A DNA stretch of 64,000 nucleotides from assembly GCF_000444875.1 (NCBI RefSeq), contig NC_021985.1, positions 7,770,170 through 7,834,169 of the forward strand, in the 5' to 3' direction. This DNA comes from Streptomyces collinus Tu 365 (GTDB lineage: Bacteria > Actinomycetota > Actinomycetes > Streptomycetales > Streptomycetaceae). Below are positions 56,662-64,000 of the stretch, one piece after another. The notes beneath the pieces were generated by a model, which worked only from the letters and a program-made list of their open reading frames with translations, was not told the origin of the DNA and searched no databases. The position numbers were made by a program, and so were the translations under genes. Position 1 is the stretch's first letter. Each line of letters opens with the position of its first letter.

Positions 56662-59000
56662 TGCGCGGGGAAGAGAACCTGATGGACTCCTTGGACGGGC
56701 TGACCTGCACCGTCGTGATCCGGGGCAGCGACCCGGTGCTGCGCGACCACCGTGTCCACGGCACCCGGATCCTGCCCGGGGTGTCGCTGCTCGACATCAT
56801 CCTGCGGGTGGTGCGAGCCCGGGGGGCGGATCCCGGCGGTGTCGAGCTGCGCCGTGTGCTGTTCCGCAACCCCGTCGCCGCCGGGCCGGACTTCGACACC
56901 GAGCTGACGCTGCGCTTCGCCCGCGACGACGGGCACTTCCGGGTGTCGGTCAGCGGCACCCGCCGCCCCTCGGGGCAGAGCGAACCGGTCCTGGACTGCC
57001 GGCTGTACCCGGGCCTGCCGTTCCCGCACCGCCGGCGGGACCTGGAGGCCCTGCGCGCCACCGCACGGCGGAGCGTCGACATGGCCGACCTGTACACGAC
57101 CGTCCGCGCCACCGGTATCGAGCACGGCGAGTTCATGCGGGCCCTCGGCACCCTGCACGCCGGACCGGACGAACTGCTCGCGGACCTCTCGCTGAGCGCC
57201 CAGGCCGCCGAGTACGCCGAGTACTTCCACCTCCATCCGGCGGCGCTGGACTCCTCGACGCTGCTGCCCACCCAGTTCGCCGAGGCCGTGCCGGGCGACG
57301 GGGCACGCCCGTACATCCCGATGCTGATCGAATCGGTGCGGGCCGCGGGACCGCTGGGCTCGCGGACCCTGGTGCACGCCGCCCCGCCGCGCCAGGCCGG
57401 GCCCGACGGCGATCTGACCACGTGTGACCTGGAGTTCCACGCCCCGGACGGAACCGTCATCGCCTGGCTGCACGGCCTGACCTCCAAACGGATCCGGGAC
57501 GCCGCGGCGATCACCCGCCTCGAGGTACGCACCCCGGCGGCGCAGGACGCCGACCGGATCGTCCGGGACCTGATCGAGGCGAGGACCGGCCGCGCCGACT
57601 TCGACGAGACGGCCGGGTTCTACGAGCTCGGCCTCGACTCGACGGCGCTGCTGGGGATCGCTGCCGACCTGGAACGGGTCTTCGGCGTCGACTTCTCCCC
57701 GACCCTGCTGTTCGAGCACAACACGTTCACCCTGCTGGCCGCACACCTGCGACGGTACGAGGTCGTGGCGGCCCCGCCGGCGGAACCGGTGACCGCGGCG
57801 ACCGCCGTGACGGAGACGACCGCCGGGACCCCGTCGACCGCCGAGACCGAGGTACCCGCCGAGACGGTGTGGTTCGAGACGTCCTGGCAGCCGGCCACGC
57901 TGCCGCCCGGAGCCCCCTCGGCGCACTGGGTCACGGCCGGTGCGCACACCCGGGCGGACTGGCCGTCCGCGCTCGCGGACACCGCCGCGGCCGCTGTGCT
58001 GTGGCAGCCCGCCGATCCTGCCGACCTCACCGGTGAAGCGGTCGCGCTGAGCGAGTTCCTGGCGGCCGCGATCCGCGCGGGACGCAGCACCCTGCGGCTG
58101 GTCTGCCACGTCGAGGACGACGACGCGCCGGTGATCGCTCTCGCCGGTCTGCTCCGCACCGCGGTGCGGGAGCACCCGGGCGTTCGGGCCGCGGTGGTCC
58201 GTTCGCCACGCCGGGCCGACGCGCTGGCCGAGCTGGCCGCCGGGGCCCCCGACGTGGAGGTGTGCTACGCGCACGGCACCCGCCGGATCCGGCTCGCCCG
58301 GCCCATGCCGGCACCGGCGGACAGGGCGTCGCTGCGAGAGCGCGGGGTCTACCTGATCACCGGAGGGCTCGGCGGGGTCGGGCTGGCCCTGGCCCGGCAC
58401 CTGGCCCGGTCGGTACACGCCCGGCTCGTCCTGGTCGGCCGCACCCCGGCCGATCCGTCCGTCACCGCCGAGCTGACAGCCCTCGGCGCCGAGGTGGTCA
58501 CCCTGGTGACGGACGTGACCCGTGCGGACGACGTCGACCGGGCGGTGCGCACCGCGGTGGACCGCTTCGGCGTGCTGCACGGGGTGGTGCACGCCGCCGG
58601 CGTGCTGCGTGACGGATTGCTGGCGGGGAAGCGCGCCGATGACGTTCGGGCCGTGCTCGCCCCCAAGGTCGACGGTGCCCGGCACCTCGAAGCGGCCACC
58701 CGGCGCCTGAGTCTGGACTTCCTGGTGCTCTGCTCGTCGACCGCCGGCACCTGGGGCAATCCGGGGCAGGCCGACTACGCGTGCGCGAACGCGTTCCTGG
58801 ACCTGTTCGCCGGCACCCGCCGCGACATCGTGTCGGTGGGCTGGCCGGCCTGGGCGGAAGGCGGCATGCAGGTCGATGACGCCGCGCTGCGCCGGATGGG
58901 CCTGCGAAGCCTGCAGACCCCGGCCGCCGTCGACGTGCTGCTGGCGGCCGTGGGCAGCGGCCGTTCCCACGTCGTGGTCCTGAACGGGGACGCGGCCCGG
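55250..59000 (+). other. Module 11 split over two proteins: KS11 // DH-ACP-KR
   Basis: KS11 has Cys6093 (DSACSSAL), EAHGTGT and GHTLSAAG. The next protein supplies the DH (His30, HxxxGxxxxP), ACP11 (Ser327, GLDSTAL) and KR11 (GGLGGVG). The architecture is the same as module 2; with module 10 it should give a diene. Confidence 0.82.
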
Positions 59001-62000
59001 ATCACGGCCGAGTTCACCCCGCCGGAGGCGGACCACGCGGCCCGGATCACGGCCGAGTTCACCCCGCCGGAGGCGGACCCCGAGCCGGTCGGACCCGACG
59101 ACGACGCGATCGCCGTGGTGGGCATCAGCGGCCGCTACCCGATGGCCCGCGACCTCGACGAGTTCTGGGCGAACCTGCGCGACGGCCGTGACTGCGTCAG
59201 CACGGTGCCCGCCGATCGATGGGATCACGCGGCGATCTACTCCGAAGACCGCCGGACGCCCGGACGCTCCTACGGCAAATGGGGTGGCTTCCTCTCGGGG
59301 GTGGACGAGTTCGACGCGGAGTTCTTCCACATCTCGCCGAACGAGGCGGCCGTGCTGGACCCGCAGGAGCGGCTGTTCCTGCAGGAGGCGTGGCACGCGT
59401 TCGAGGAGGCCGGGCACGCGCCGTCGGCCTGGCGCGGCCGGCCCGTCGGGGTGTTCGCCGGGGTGATGTACAACCAGTACCAGCTCTACGGCGTCGGCCC
59501 GGAGCCGGGCCCGGTGCCCTCGTCGTTCAGCGCGTCCATCGCCAACCGGGTGTCGTACTTCCTGGACCTGCGCGGACCGAGCATCGCCCTGGACAGCATG
59601 TGCTCGTCCTCGCTGACCGCGCTGCACCTGGCCGTCGAGGCCATCCGCCGGGGGGAGTGCGAGGCGGCCCTGGCCGGTGGCGTCAACCTGGCCGTGCACC
59701 CGAACAAGTACCTGCTGCTGAGCCAGTCCTCCTTCCTGTCCACCGACGGGCGTTGCCGCGCCTTCGGTGAGGGCGGGGACGGCTACGTGCCCGGCGAGGG
59801 AGTCGGCGTGGTGCTGCTGCGCCCGCTGCGCGACGCGCTGCGCGACGGCGACCACGTCCACGCCGTCATCCGCGGTACCGCGGTCAACCACGGCGGCCGC
59901 ACCGCCGGGTTCTCCGTGCCGAACCCGGCATCGCAGGCCGCCCTGATCGCAGGGTCGCTGCGCCGGGCCGCGGTCGACCCCGCCCACCTCGGCTACCTGG
60001 AGGCGCACGGCACCGGCACCAGCCTCGGCGACCCGATCGAGGTCGCCGCGCTGGAGGAGGCCTTCGACCGGATCGGCGCCGGCCCGGGTCCCTGGCCGAT
60101 CGGATCGGTCAAGTCGAACATCGGGCACCTGGAGTCCGCGGCCGGCGTCGCGGCGCTCACCAAGGTCGTACTTCAACTGCGCCATCGGGAACTCGTGCCG
60201 TCGTTGCACGCCGACCCGCTGACCAGCGCGGTGCGGTGGGAGACCGCACGGTTCCGGGTACAGCGCGAACGGGCGCCGTGGCCGGGACGCGCGGACGTGC
60301 CGCGGACCGCGGCGATCAGCTCCTTCGGTGCGGGCGGGGCCAACGCGCACGTCGTCCTCGCCGAGTGGCCGGCGCCGCCGGCCGTGCCGGAACCGGCCGA
60401 GCCGCGGCTGTTCGTGGTGTCCGCCCGGGACACCGCCCGCCTCGACGAGAGCGTGGCCCGGCTGGTGACCCACCTGGAGGGCACCGGCGAGGACGTGGCC
60501 GCGACCGTGACCGCGCTGGTGACCGAGGTCGGTGCGACCGCGGCACGGCCCGACGAGCCGTTCGCCGAACTGGGCCTGGACTTCCCGCAACTGGCCGACC
60601 TCGCCCACCGCGTCCAGGAGGTGTTCGGGACCCGCCCCGTGATCGACGGAGAGACCACCGCCGATGCCCTGGCCGCCGCCCTGCGCACGGCGGCCGTCGC
60701 GGTGGACCCGGCGGCGCTGGCGTACACGTTGTGGTCCGGGCGTGAGCACCTGGACGAGCGGCTCGCCGTCGTGGCCACGACCACCGCCGAACTGCTGACG
60801 GCGTTGCGCACCGGGGTCGGCTGCCATCGCGGCCGCCGGCGGAAACCGGCCGCGGCGGTGACCGGTGACGACCTCGACGCGCTCGCCGCCGCCTGGGTCA
60901 CCGGGGCCGAGATCACCCCGCCGATGCCGGCGCGAGCACGCCGACTGTCGCTGCCCGGATACCCGTTCGCCCGGGACCGGCACTGGGTGACCACCGGCAC
61001 GGACCCGGGCCGGGTGCGGGCCGACCTGATGGAACTGCCCGGCGGGCATGTGCTGCCGGCCAGGATCTCGCGGGACGGCCACGGCTGGCTGGCCGACCAC
61101 GCCGTCGACGGGACCACGCTGGTGCCCGGGACGTTCTTCGCCGACCTGGCCCTGCGGGCCGGCGCCCGGCTCGGCCGGCCGGTCGTGGCCGAGCTGGTGA
61201 TCGAGGCGCCGCTGCCGTTCGGCGACACCGACCTGCGGCTCACCGCGGCCCTGCCCGGTGACGACGGGCGATGCGCCTTCGAGGTGCACGCCCGCGCTGC
61301 CGGAGAACCGGGCTGGACCCGGCACGCGACCGGAGCACTCGCCCCCGCCGGTGGCGCCGTGACCGGACCGCCCCCGCTGCCCGGCGACGCCGAGGAGCTC
61401 GACCTCACCGGCCTCTACGACCGGTTGCCCGGCTACGGTCCCGCGTTCCAGGGGCTGCGCCGCGCCTGGCGGGCCGGCGACACCGTGTACGCCGACGTCA
61501 CCGTGCCCGGCGGTGACGCCGGCCCGTACGCCGTGCACCCCGTTCTCCTGGACGCGGCGCTGCACACGGTGGCGCTCGGCGGATTCGTCCCGGACGGCCG
61601 GGTTCACCTGCCGTTCGCCTGGTCCGGGATCCGGGCCGCGGCGAGCGGCGCGGTCGCCGCGCGGGCCTGCGTCGCCCCGGTCCGCCCCGGTGTCGTGTCC
61701 GTGCGGCTCACCGATGCCGCCGGCGGGCCGGTGGCCTCGGTGGACGCGGTGACCCTGCGCCCCGCCGGAGCCTCGGCAGACCCCCTGTACCGCGTCGACT
61801 GGGTGCCCCTCGACGACGTCCGTCCCGGCTCACCCGGCCGGTACGCCGTCGTGGGCCCCGACCGGGACGGCGTCGGCGCCGCGCTCACCGCCGCGGGCGT
61901 GACCGTGACCCGCGCGGACACCGCGGCGGCGCTGACCGGACCCGCCGAGGTGGTGATCGTGCCGGTCGCCGCGACGGGGACGTCGGCGTCCGCCGCGTTC

Positions 62001-63542
62001 GAGCTGACCCGTGACGTCCTTGAACAGGCGCGGCACTGGCTCGGCGAGAGCCGCTTCGGCGACGCCCACCTGGTCTTCGTCACCATGGACCCGGGCCCGG
62101 CCACGGCCGCCGCATGGGGACTGCTGCGCTCGGCGCAGTCCGAGCACCCCGGCCGCTTCTCACTCGTCGAGCTGTCCGGGGCGGACGCGGTGGAGGTCCT
62201 GCCGCATGCCCTGGCCACCGGCGAGCCGCAGCTGACCGTCCGCGACGGGCGGGTGCTGGCGGCCCGCCTCGTACGCGCCCCGGCCACCGACGCGCCGCCC
62301 CCGCGCCGGCCGGGCACGCTGCTCGTCACCGGGGGCAGCGGTGGCCTCGCCGGCCCGGTGGTGCGTCACCTGGTCGCCCGGCACGGATTCACCGACGTGC
62401 TCCTGGTCAGCCGCAGTGGCCGCGTCCCCACCGGGCTCCGCGATCTGAGCGCGCGGATCGAGCCGGTCGCCTGCGACGTCGGTGACCGGGATGCGCTGGC
62501 CGCGCTGCTCGCCGACCGGACGATCAGCATGGTGGTGCACGCCGCCGGGGTGCTCGACGACGGTGTGGTGACCGCGCTGGACGCCGACCGGCTGGAGACC
62601 GTGTGGCGGGCCAAGGCCGCCGGCGCCCACCACCTGCACGAGCTGTTGCCCGAGGCCGAGCTGGTGCTCTTCTCCTCGGCGGCCGGTGTGCTCGGCGGGC
62701 CCGGCCAGGGCAACTACGCCGCGGCCAACGCCTATCTCGACGCGCTGGCCCGGCACCGGGTCGCGGCGGGCGGCCGAGCGGTCTCGGTGGCCTGGGGGCC
62801 ATGGGACCTCGACGACGGCATGACCGCCGACCGCGAACGGCTGGCCCGCGCCGGCCTCGCCGGGCTGACGGTCGAGGCGGGACTGCGCCTGCTGGACGCC
62901 GCGCTGGCCGGTACGGAGCCCGAGGTGGTCGCGCTGCGGTTGGCCCCGGGCACCCCCGCGGCCGTACCCCCCGTACTGCGCGGCCTGCTGAGTGCCGCAC
63001 CGGCCGTCGTATCCGACGCGGGCCTGGCCGGGCTGGGATCCGCGGAGCTGCGCGCCAGGCTGTCGGGCCTGGTCCGCGGCGAGGCCGCGGCCGTGCTCGG
63101 CTACGCCGGTGCCGCCGCGATCGATCCGGGGCGCTCCTTCCAGGAGCTGGGGTTCGACTCGCTGAGCTCGGTGGAGTTCCGCAACCGCCTCGGCGCGGCG
63201 CTCGGCCTGACGCTGGAGGCGACCCTCGTCTTCGACCATCCCACCCCCGCTGATCTGGTGGAGCACCTCGCCGGGCGGTTCGACGGCGGCACCGGCGGTG
63301 CCGACGACCTGCCGGCGCTGTTCGCCGACTTCGACCGCCTGGCCGCCGGTCTGACCGAGGCGGCCACCGACGAGGTGTTCCGCGACCGGGTGGTCGAACG
63401 GGTGCGTGGGCTGCTCACCGCCCTGAGCCCGGCGACGCCCGAGGCACCGCCGGACCTGTTCGCCGCCGCAACCGACGACGAGGTGTTCGCCCTGATCGAC
63501 GCCGAGCTGGGCAGCCCCGTACGGGGTCAGGAGGACCGATGA
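56661..63542 (+). CDS. kirAV: Trans-AT/cis-AT chimeric polyketide synthase 4 (KirAV-type): rest of module 11, module 12
   Basis: 2,293 residues from the ATG at 56661 (TGATG overlap). An internal ATG at 56682 has GGGGAAG 8 bases upstream and may be the true start. Order: DH11-ACP11-KR11, KS12 with an ACP-like insert in its linker, DH12-KR12-ACP12, then a C-terminal helix region ending DDEVFALIDAELG. The first part is trans-AT in style. From about residue 1,440 onward the DH, the KR (LDD motif), the ACP (GFDSLSSVEFRNRL) and the terminal docking domain are of the type found in classical actinobacterial cis-AT PKSs. No AT is present. It hands the chain to a cis-AT protein. Confidence 0.92.
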   Translation: MRGEENLMDSLDGLTCTVVIRGSDPVLRDHRVHGTRILPGVSLLDIILRVVRARGADPGGVELRRVLFRNPVAAGPDFDTELTLRFARDDGHFRVSVSGTRRPSGQSEPVLDCRLYPGLPFPHRRRDLEALRATARRSVDMADLYTTVRATGIEHGEFMRALGTLHAGPDELLADLSLSAQAAEYAEYFHLHPAALDSSTLLPTQFAEAVPGDGARPYIPMLIESVRAAGPLGSRTLVHAAPPRQAGPDGDLTTCDLEFHAPDGTVIAWLHGLTSKRIRDAAAITRLEVRTPAAQDADRIVRDLIEARTGRADFDETAGFYELGLDSTALLGIAADLERVFGVDFSPTLLFEHNTFTLLAAHLRRYEVVAAPPAEPVTAATAVTETTAGTPSTAETEVPAETVWFETSWQPATLPPGAPSAHWVTAGAHTRADWPSALADTAAAAVLWQPADPADLTGEAVALSEFLAAAIRAGRSTLRLVCHVEDDDAPVIALAGLLRTAVREHPGVRAAVVRSPRRADALAELAAGAPDVEVCYAHGTRRIRLARPMPAPADRASLRERGVYLITGGLGGVGLALARHLARSVHARLVLVGRTPADPSVTAELTALGAEVVTLVTDVTRADDVDRAVRTAVDRFGVLHGVVHAAGVLRDGLLAGKRADDVRAVLAPKVDGARHLEAATRRLSLDFLVLCSSTAGTWGNPGQADYACANAFLDLFAGTRRDIVSVGWPAWAEGGMQVDDAALRRMGLRSLQTPAAVDVLLAAVGSGRSHVVVLNGDAARITAEFTPPEADHAARITAEFTPPEADPEPVGPDDDAIAVVGISGRYPMARDLDEFWANLRDGRDCVSTVPADRWDHAAIYSEDRRTPGRSYGKWGGFLSGVDEFDAEFFHISPNEAAVLDPQERLFLQEAWHAFEEAGHAPSAWRGRPVGVFAGVMYNQYQLYGVGPEPGPVPSSFSASIANRVSYFLDLRGPSIALDSMCSSSLTALHLAVEAIRRGECEAALAGGVNLAVHPNKYLLLSQSSFLSTDGRCRAFGEGGDGYVPGEGVGVVLLRPLRDALRDGDHVHAVIRGTAVNHGGRTAGFSVPNPASQAALIAGSLRRAAVDPAHLGYLEAHGTGTSLGDPIEVAALEEAFDRIGAGPGPWPIGSVKSNIGHLESAAGVAALTKVVLQLRHRELVPSLHADPLTSAVRWETARFRVQRERAPWPGRADVPRTAAISSFGAGGANAHVVLAEWPAPPAVPEPAEPRLFVVSARDTARLDESVARLVTHLEGTGEDVAATVTALVTEVGATAARPDEPFAELGLDFPQLADLAHRVQEVFGTRPVIDGETTADALAAALRTAAVAVDPAALAYTLWSGREHLDERLAVVATTTAELLTALRTGVGCHRGRRRKPAAAVTGDDLDALAAAWVTGAEITPPMPARARRLSLPGYPFARDRHWVTTGTDPGRVRADLMELPGGHVLPARISRDGHGWLADHAVDGTTLVPGTFFADLALRAGARLGRPVVAELVIEAPLPFGDTDLRLTAALPGDDGRCAFEVHARAAGEPGWTRHATGALAPAGGAVTGPPPLPGDAEELDLTGLYDRLPGYGPAFQGLRRAWRAGDTVYADVTVPGGDAGPYAVHPVLLDAALHTVALGGFVPDGRVHLPFAWSGIRAAASGAVAARACVAPVRPGVVSVRLTDAAGGPVASVDAVTLRPAGASADPLYRVDWVPLDDVRPGSPGRYAVVGPDRDGVGAALTAAGVTVTRADTAAALTGPAEVVIVPVAATGTSASAAFELTRDVLEQARHWLGESRFGDAHLVFVTMDPGPATAAAWGLLRSAQSEHPGRFSLVELSGADAVEVLPHALATGEPQLTVRDGRVLAARLVRAPATDAPPPRRPGTLLVTGGSGGLAGPVVRHLVARHGFTDVLLVSRSGRVPTGLRDLSARIEPVACDVGDRDALAALLADRTISMVVHAAGVLDDGVVTALDADRLETVWRAKAAGAHHLHELLPEAELVLFSSAAGVLGGPGQGNYAAANAYLDALARHRVAAGGRAVSVAWGPWDLDDGMTADRERLARAGLAGLTVEAGLRLLDAALAGTEPEVVALRLAPGTPAAVPPVLRGLLSAAPAVVSDAGLAGLGSAELRARLSGLVRGEAAAVLGYAGAAAIDPGRSFQELGFDSLSSVEFRNRLGAALGLTLEATLVFDHPTPADLVEHLAGRFDGGTGGADDLPALFADFDRLAAGLTEAATDEVFRDRVVERVRGLLTALSPATPEAPPDLFAAATDDEVFALIDAELGSPVRGQEDR
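58991..59080 (+). repeat. 45-bp tandem duplication, KR11-KS12 linker
   Basis: Two adjacent copies encode AARITAEFTPPEADH. They are identical except at the last base. Confidence 0.92.
59105..63285 (+). other. Module 12: KS-DH-KR-ACP with a trans/cis junction
   Basis: KS12 has Cys981 (DSMCSSSL), EAHGTGT and GHLESAAG. The DH has His1480 (HAVDGTTLVPG), YGPAFQGL and LLDAALH, all intact. KR12 has GGSGGLA, the B-type LDD (GVLDDG), and YAAANAY. ACP12 has Ser2167. Expected: a trans double bond. Confidence 0.86.
60475..60690 (+). other. Serine-less ACP-like insert in the KS12 linker domain
   Basis: DEPFAELGLDFPQLADLAHR is an ACP helix-II pattern with Phe1308 at the serine position. It is followed by a helix-III-like segment. 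Confidence 0.65.
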
Positions 63543-64000
63543 GCAGTGAGGACAAACTCCGTGACTACCTGCGCCGTGTCACCGCGGAGCTGCAGGTCAC
63601 CCGTCGGCGGCTGCGCGAGGTGGAGAGCCGGTCCGGTGAGCCGATCGCCGTGGTCGGCATGGCCTGCCACTACCCGGGCGGCGTGGAGTCGCCCGAGGAC
63701 CTCTGGTCGCTGGTGGCCGAGGGCCGCGACGGCATCACCGGGTTCCCCCGCGACCGCGGCTGGGACGTGGACGGGCTGTACCACCCCGACCCCGACCACC
63801 CCGGAACATCCACGGTCCGGGAGGGCGGCTTCCTGCACGACGCCGCGGCCTTCGACGCCGGCTTCTTCGGTATCTCACCGAAGGAGGCGCTGTACACCGA
63901 CCCGCAGCAGCGGCTGATCCTGCAGACCTCGTGGGAGGCGGTGGAGCGGGCCGGTCTCGACCCGGCGGCGCTGCGGGACACCCGTACCGGGGTCTTCACC
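63539..64000 (+). CDS. kirAVI: Cis-AT type modular polyketide synthase (KirAVI-type), N-terminal part only
   Basis: The first 154 residues are visible; the gene continues past the window. It starts in an ATGA overlap. Residues 1-32 (MSSEDKLRDYLRRVTAELQV) are a coiled-coil class 1 docking helix matching the DDEVFALID-type C terminus of the upstream protein. The KS then begins as GEPIAVVGMACHYPGGVESP, the standard actinobacterial cis-AT start, with PRDRGWDVDGLYHPDPDHPG and DPQQRLILQTSWEA. Whether the downstream module really contains an AT cannot be seen here. Confidence 0.9.
   Translation, partial: MSSEDKLRDYLRRVTAELQVTRRRLREVESRSGEPIAVVGMACHYPGGVESPEDLWSLVAEGRDGITGFPRDRGWDVDGLYHPDPDHPGTSTVREGGFLHDAAAFDAGFFGISPKEALYTDPQQRLILQTSWEAVERAGLDPAALRDTRTGVFT

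Noticed and set aside
60375..61000. Possible hidden AT between KS12 and DH12
   Set aside because: The interval contains only the linker and the ACP-like insert; no GHSxG or YASH-like specificity motif.

Overview
The window comes from a high-GC actinobacterium, almost certainly a Streptomyces. Codon third positions are nearly all G or C, TTA codons are rare, and the gene families (HxlR, DHA2 transporter, DUF4097, DUF4232, DinB/DUF664) are typical of that genus.

Layout. Bases 1-12,260 are ordinary, loosely packed chromosomal genes. They include an HxlR regulator divergent from an alpha/beta hydrolase with a good operator between them, a polytopic membrane protein, a drug-type MFS exporter, a DUF4097 lipoprotein and two doubtful small ORFs. 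They also include a CapD-like dehydratase with an overlapping GT2 glycosyltransferase, a metallo-beta-lactamase-fold hydrolase, a DUF4232 secreted protein, a DinB protein and two gene remnants. At 12,263-12,358 lies a class-II tRNA-like gene with an abnormal anticodon arm. Next comes an Sfp-type phosphopantetheinyl transferase (12,516-13,271, minus strand), which marks the left edge of a biosynthetic gene cluster.

Bases 13,569-64,000 are one translationally coupled run of six giant polyketide synthase genes, the last cut by the window edge. Five encode AT-less (trans-AT) enzymes; the third is an NRPS-PKS hybrid; the sixth begins as a conventional cis-AT PKS. Read in order: loading [LnmK-like acyltransferase/decarboxylase + ACP]; M1 KS-KR-ACP; M2 KS // DH-ACP-KR; M3 KS-KR-cMT-ACP; M4 KS-KR-ACP; M5 KS-ACP; NRPS C-A(Gly)-carrier; M6 KS // DH-KR-ACP; M7 KS-DH-KR-cMT-ACP; M8 KS-ACP; M9 KS-KR-ACP; M10 KS-KR-ACP; M11 KS // DH-ACP-KR; M12 KS-DH-KR-ACP; M13 KS(cis-AT type)...; // marks a gene boundary inside a module.

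Interpretation. The 13 ketosynthases, the glycine module after M5, the gem-dimethyl-type M3, the unreduced M5, the paired dehydrating bimodules and the five-trans/one-cis division all match, in order, what is needed for kirromycin-type elfamycin antibiotics (EF-Tu inhibitors). This is an inference from collinearity and my memory of kirromycin, not from a database search. The kir symbols are given on that basis. Trans-acting AT proteins, P450s, the release machinery and resistance genes would lie beyond 64,000.

The least expected features are listed here. The first is the loading domain. Others are the serine-less ACP-like insert in three KS linkers, the trans-to-cis chimera inside M12, and the missing KR/methylation in M8. 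Two more are a KS separated from its linker domain across a gene boundary and a perfect 19-bp inverted repeat inside the second PKS gene.
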